From Protonemura montana (taxonomy: Eukaryota; Arthropoda; Insecta; Plecoptera; Nemouridae), in contig OX387607.1 in assembly GCA_947568835.1 (NCBI GenBank), forward strand, positions 4,650,001 to 4,714,000: a DNA stretch of 64,000 nt. Direction: 5' to 3'. The notes beneath the pieces are model-generated. The model saw only the letters and a list, made by a program, of their open reading frames with translations. It searched no databases and was not told the origin of the DNA. Position numbers and translations under genes: made by a program. Below are positions 61,437 through 64,000 of the stretch, one piece after another; positions within the stretch are counted from its first letter, which is position 1, and every line of letters begins with the position of its first letter.

Positions 61437-64000
61437 TAAAATGTTTTTTTTTGCTGCATATTTATTTATCAGAATTATGTATTGACACATTACTTGCAAT
61501 GTTGCCAAAACCCTGCTAAGAAATTACAACTTATACTATAATTGTTTTGGATTTTATTTTAAAATGATAAATTGTCAAAATGTCAGCTTTTCAATTCGAT
61601 TTCGGTCCTATCCAATACCATCACGGCTCGACTAAGTTCATTAAAATATGTGTCAATCCAGAATTGCCCCGTAAATGTTCCTCCCACCATTGCTTCTTGT
61701 AGCTTCCTTATAATCTTCGTTTTTCTGCAATACGTGACCGTCCCTGTTCCCTGGGGCACTGCTGCCCGGCTGCCCCCACTGCTGCCCAGCTGCCCCCACT
61801 GCTGGCACGTATCTGTCAAATTGCCTTAAAGGAGGCTTGTGGCGGCACCTGTGTCCCCCCAGTACTGGCAAACCGGGCCGAACGCAACATGGAGGCGCAC
61901 TCTGCTTAGAGGAGAAGCAGCTTGGGTGGACGGCCATGACAGATGTTTGATGCCGTTCACTGTGGCTTGTTTTAAAGAATTTTGAGGGATTATCAATGTG
62001 TTGTTCGAGTGGGTATTTGCTTTAAATGACAAAAAAAAACAGTCAATCAGTCAAGAAAATAAATTGATTTTGAAAACAAAAATTCGTAGATTTACAATTA
62101 CAGAAATGCAATTTTTTTGCGAAGTCCCTAACCTTGTACACTCTAATGGTAGAAATAGGATATTGAAAATAAAAATGGCCCCAGATTATTTTTAAAATAG
62201 ACGAACCTGAATGACTGCTACCCTGTGAAATGGGGCTTAATCTAGAAAAAATTTTCGTTGTAAATTATAACAATTCCAAGAATTTAAAGTAACTGTTTTG
62301 AAATTTACTGCTATATAAATAAATATTAAAACGGTTGACAGCATACCTATTAAGTATGGTGCCCGCGGCTTCACATCGTTGAGCCCCATATCCACGAAAG
62401 GTAGCTTTATCTATGAACGCACCATCTTTCGCGCTGCAAGCAGGGAAGGGAAAATAATAAATCTCAAGTCATTTCTTATTTTCCGTGATGAACACCGTGA
62501 CTCTCTCTCTTCATATAACCAGCGCTGTTCAAAGCTCGTTTCTCATTTGGTGTTAATACAGAAGTACCTTCGGTTAGCGAAGAAAAGTGTTGCTTTTCAG
62601 AAAGATTTTACTGTCAACACTGTGTTATGAGGCAACATGTGATAGGTGGTAATAAATAAAAAGGGTTTAGAGTGTTGTTAGGATGGTGCTTCTAGTAAGA
62701 GTTGATGTAGCTATGTTTTTTTTTTTAACTTTTTTGACAGTTTTTCCAAGGCTAGTTGGAATAGATTTTTGCGATAATATTAAGGGTGGTTTAAAAACTG
62801 AGATGATGCAAATATTTCTCAATATTAGGAGAGAAGTGGCGAAATTAGCAAATTGGATGATTTTTTTAAAATAATTTTACACTTATTTTTGTTCTCATAG
62901 TAATACATGTCAGAATAATTTAAAGAGTTCCTTTTTTTCCGTAACCCCAAGCTAAAGTGTTCAATTTCGAATTTTTTTGGCTTGGGTACTTAGAAAAAAA
63001 TAGCTTATCAGAATAAACAATGTGAATTTTCTACCTCTAGCACCCAGTACTTTGAGCTTCTTATAAGAAATATTCTTGATAATTTAAGGACACAACATTA
63101 TAAACAAAAATTAAATTCAGAAGTTCTATTCAGAAACCGCAGTGAGGTTTTGAGCAAAGTTCAGTGTTATTTCTGCGTTGATAGAGGTTCCGTGCGTTCC
63201 GGCTGGAATATTTAATATTATTTTAGAAATTTCAGCGCCGGCTCGGATCATTTCTGTACCTGGGTTAAAAGTTTCTTCCCTCGTCTAAGTCAACACGAAA
63301 AAAATCAATAGTTCTGCAAAAAAAAATGTTATGGCCAAGCTGAAAAATAATCCACCTGAGTAGCCAGTAGAATTCTGTGAAATAAGGATCTCGTCTCGAA
63401 AATATATTTTCGTTACTCTTGAGAAGGAAACATCAAACTTCAAGCAACAACACGCCAAAACACATGCAAGACTCATGAAAGTGACGTATTAATCATACCC
63501 GATTTCGCGAAGAAGCTCTGACATCAATTCTTGCCCAAGATGTTGCATTTCAAGAATAGTCTACCATGATAAACGATTACACGAAGATGACAAACTACAA
63601 GCTCGACTCTGCGATGCATTAATCTGTGCAGATCGCTGAATGCAATGGCAACTCTAATTTCTCCTCGTCTGCAAAGACCAGTGGAAATGTGATTTCATAG
63701 TGGAATTAGTTCGAGTCCAATGTTGAACATTTCTTGCAATGGTTCTTGCTTCTTTCAAAGCATCGGCCTTCTTGGTTATGAATGTGAATTCTGAAAATGT
63801 GTAAATGTTTTCATTTCTTGTTGTTAGTTTTGACAAATAGGTTCTACAAGAAATCTAATATGTATACAGCAAAAAAGAATAATACCAAAAGCAAATTGTA
63901 CGAATATACTAAAAATGGTGAATGCAAGCTTGGCAAACAATTTAATTTCGTGCACACACCTTACCTCTTTTTTTATCAGTTAGGTAATTAGACCCAAGTC
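61437..64000. other. No confirmed gene at the right edge
   Basis: A - strand frame over 61583-61819 reads protein-like near its end (QEAMVGGTFTGQFWIDTYF) and is followed on that strand by an AATAAA, but its upstream half is the 20-bp repeat. Beyond 62 kb are short AT-rich frames only. The window ends inside ordinary AT-rich DNA. Confidence 0.35.
61758..61804. repeat. 20-bp tandem repeat
   Basis: ACTGCTGCCCRGCTGCCCCC twice, then the beginning of a third unit. It makes short Gly/Ser-rich or Pro-rich frames. Confidence 0.85.

Overview
The window is eukaryotic nuclear DNA, most likely from an arthropod (probably an insect). It is AT-rich, has no bacterial-style gene packing, and holds one spliced gene with canonical GT-AG introns among dispersed and tandem repeats. 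Most open frames longer than 60 codons look like chance, low-complexity or repeat-driven frames. I could not assign a species.

The supported protein gene is on the + strand and encodes a small secreted or membrane-anchored Ly6/uPAR (three-finger) protein of the kind found among insect quiver/sleepless, boudin and crooked-like proteins. Three exons are well supported: 33109-33242, 44209-44266 and 45748-45875. Their phases join exactly into one frame with ten cysteines, a terminal CC...CN motif and a hydrophobic C-terminal tail. A signal-peptide exon is needed upstream. The best phase-matched candidate I found is 15658-15733, which would give a 131-residue protein and a 30-kb gene with introns of about 17.4, 11.0 and 1.5 kb.

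Layout: 1-3.6 kb is AT-rich upstream DNA. 3.65-4.61 kb is a 54-bp minisatellite open on both strands. 8.47-8.84 kb is a short array of about 70 bp period. 12.3-12.8 kb holds a full-length SINE whose head resembles 5S rRNA. 13.3, 16.1 and 23.1 kb hold other small elements. 24.5-25.2 kb holds a second copy of the 5S-headed SINE with its head amplified into a 92-bp tandem array. 33.1-45.9 kb carries the Ly6 exons; intron 2 contains a 114-bp triple repeat and a 163-bp array of seven units. 47.6-48.3 kb is a complex fold-back element. 52.9-61.5 kb carries more copies of the same dispersed families. Several TATA-like sites lie in GC-richer islands (27.3, 29.3 and 39.3 kb) and may be promoters or enhancers, but no transcript can be tied to them from sequence alone.

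The most notable material is the set of non-autonomous elements: the 5S-headed SINE family with tandem head amplification, a small retroposon family in which both copies are flanked by 12-13 bp direct repeats, and two arrays whose variants show three-unit higher-order structure. No RNA gene, CRISPR array or intact autonomous transposon was found.
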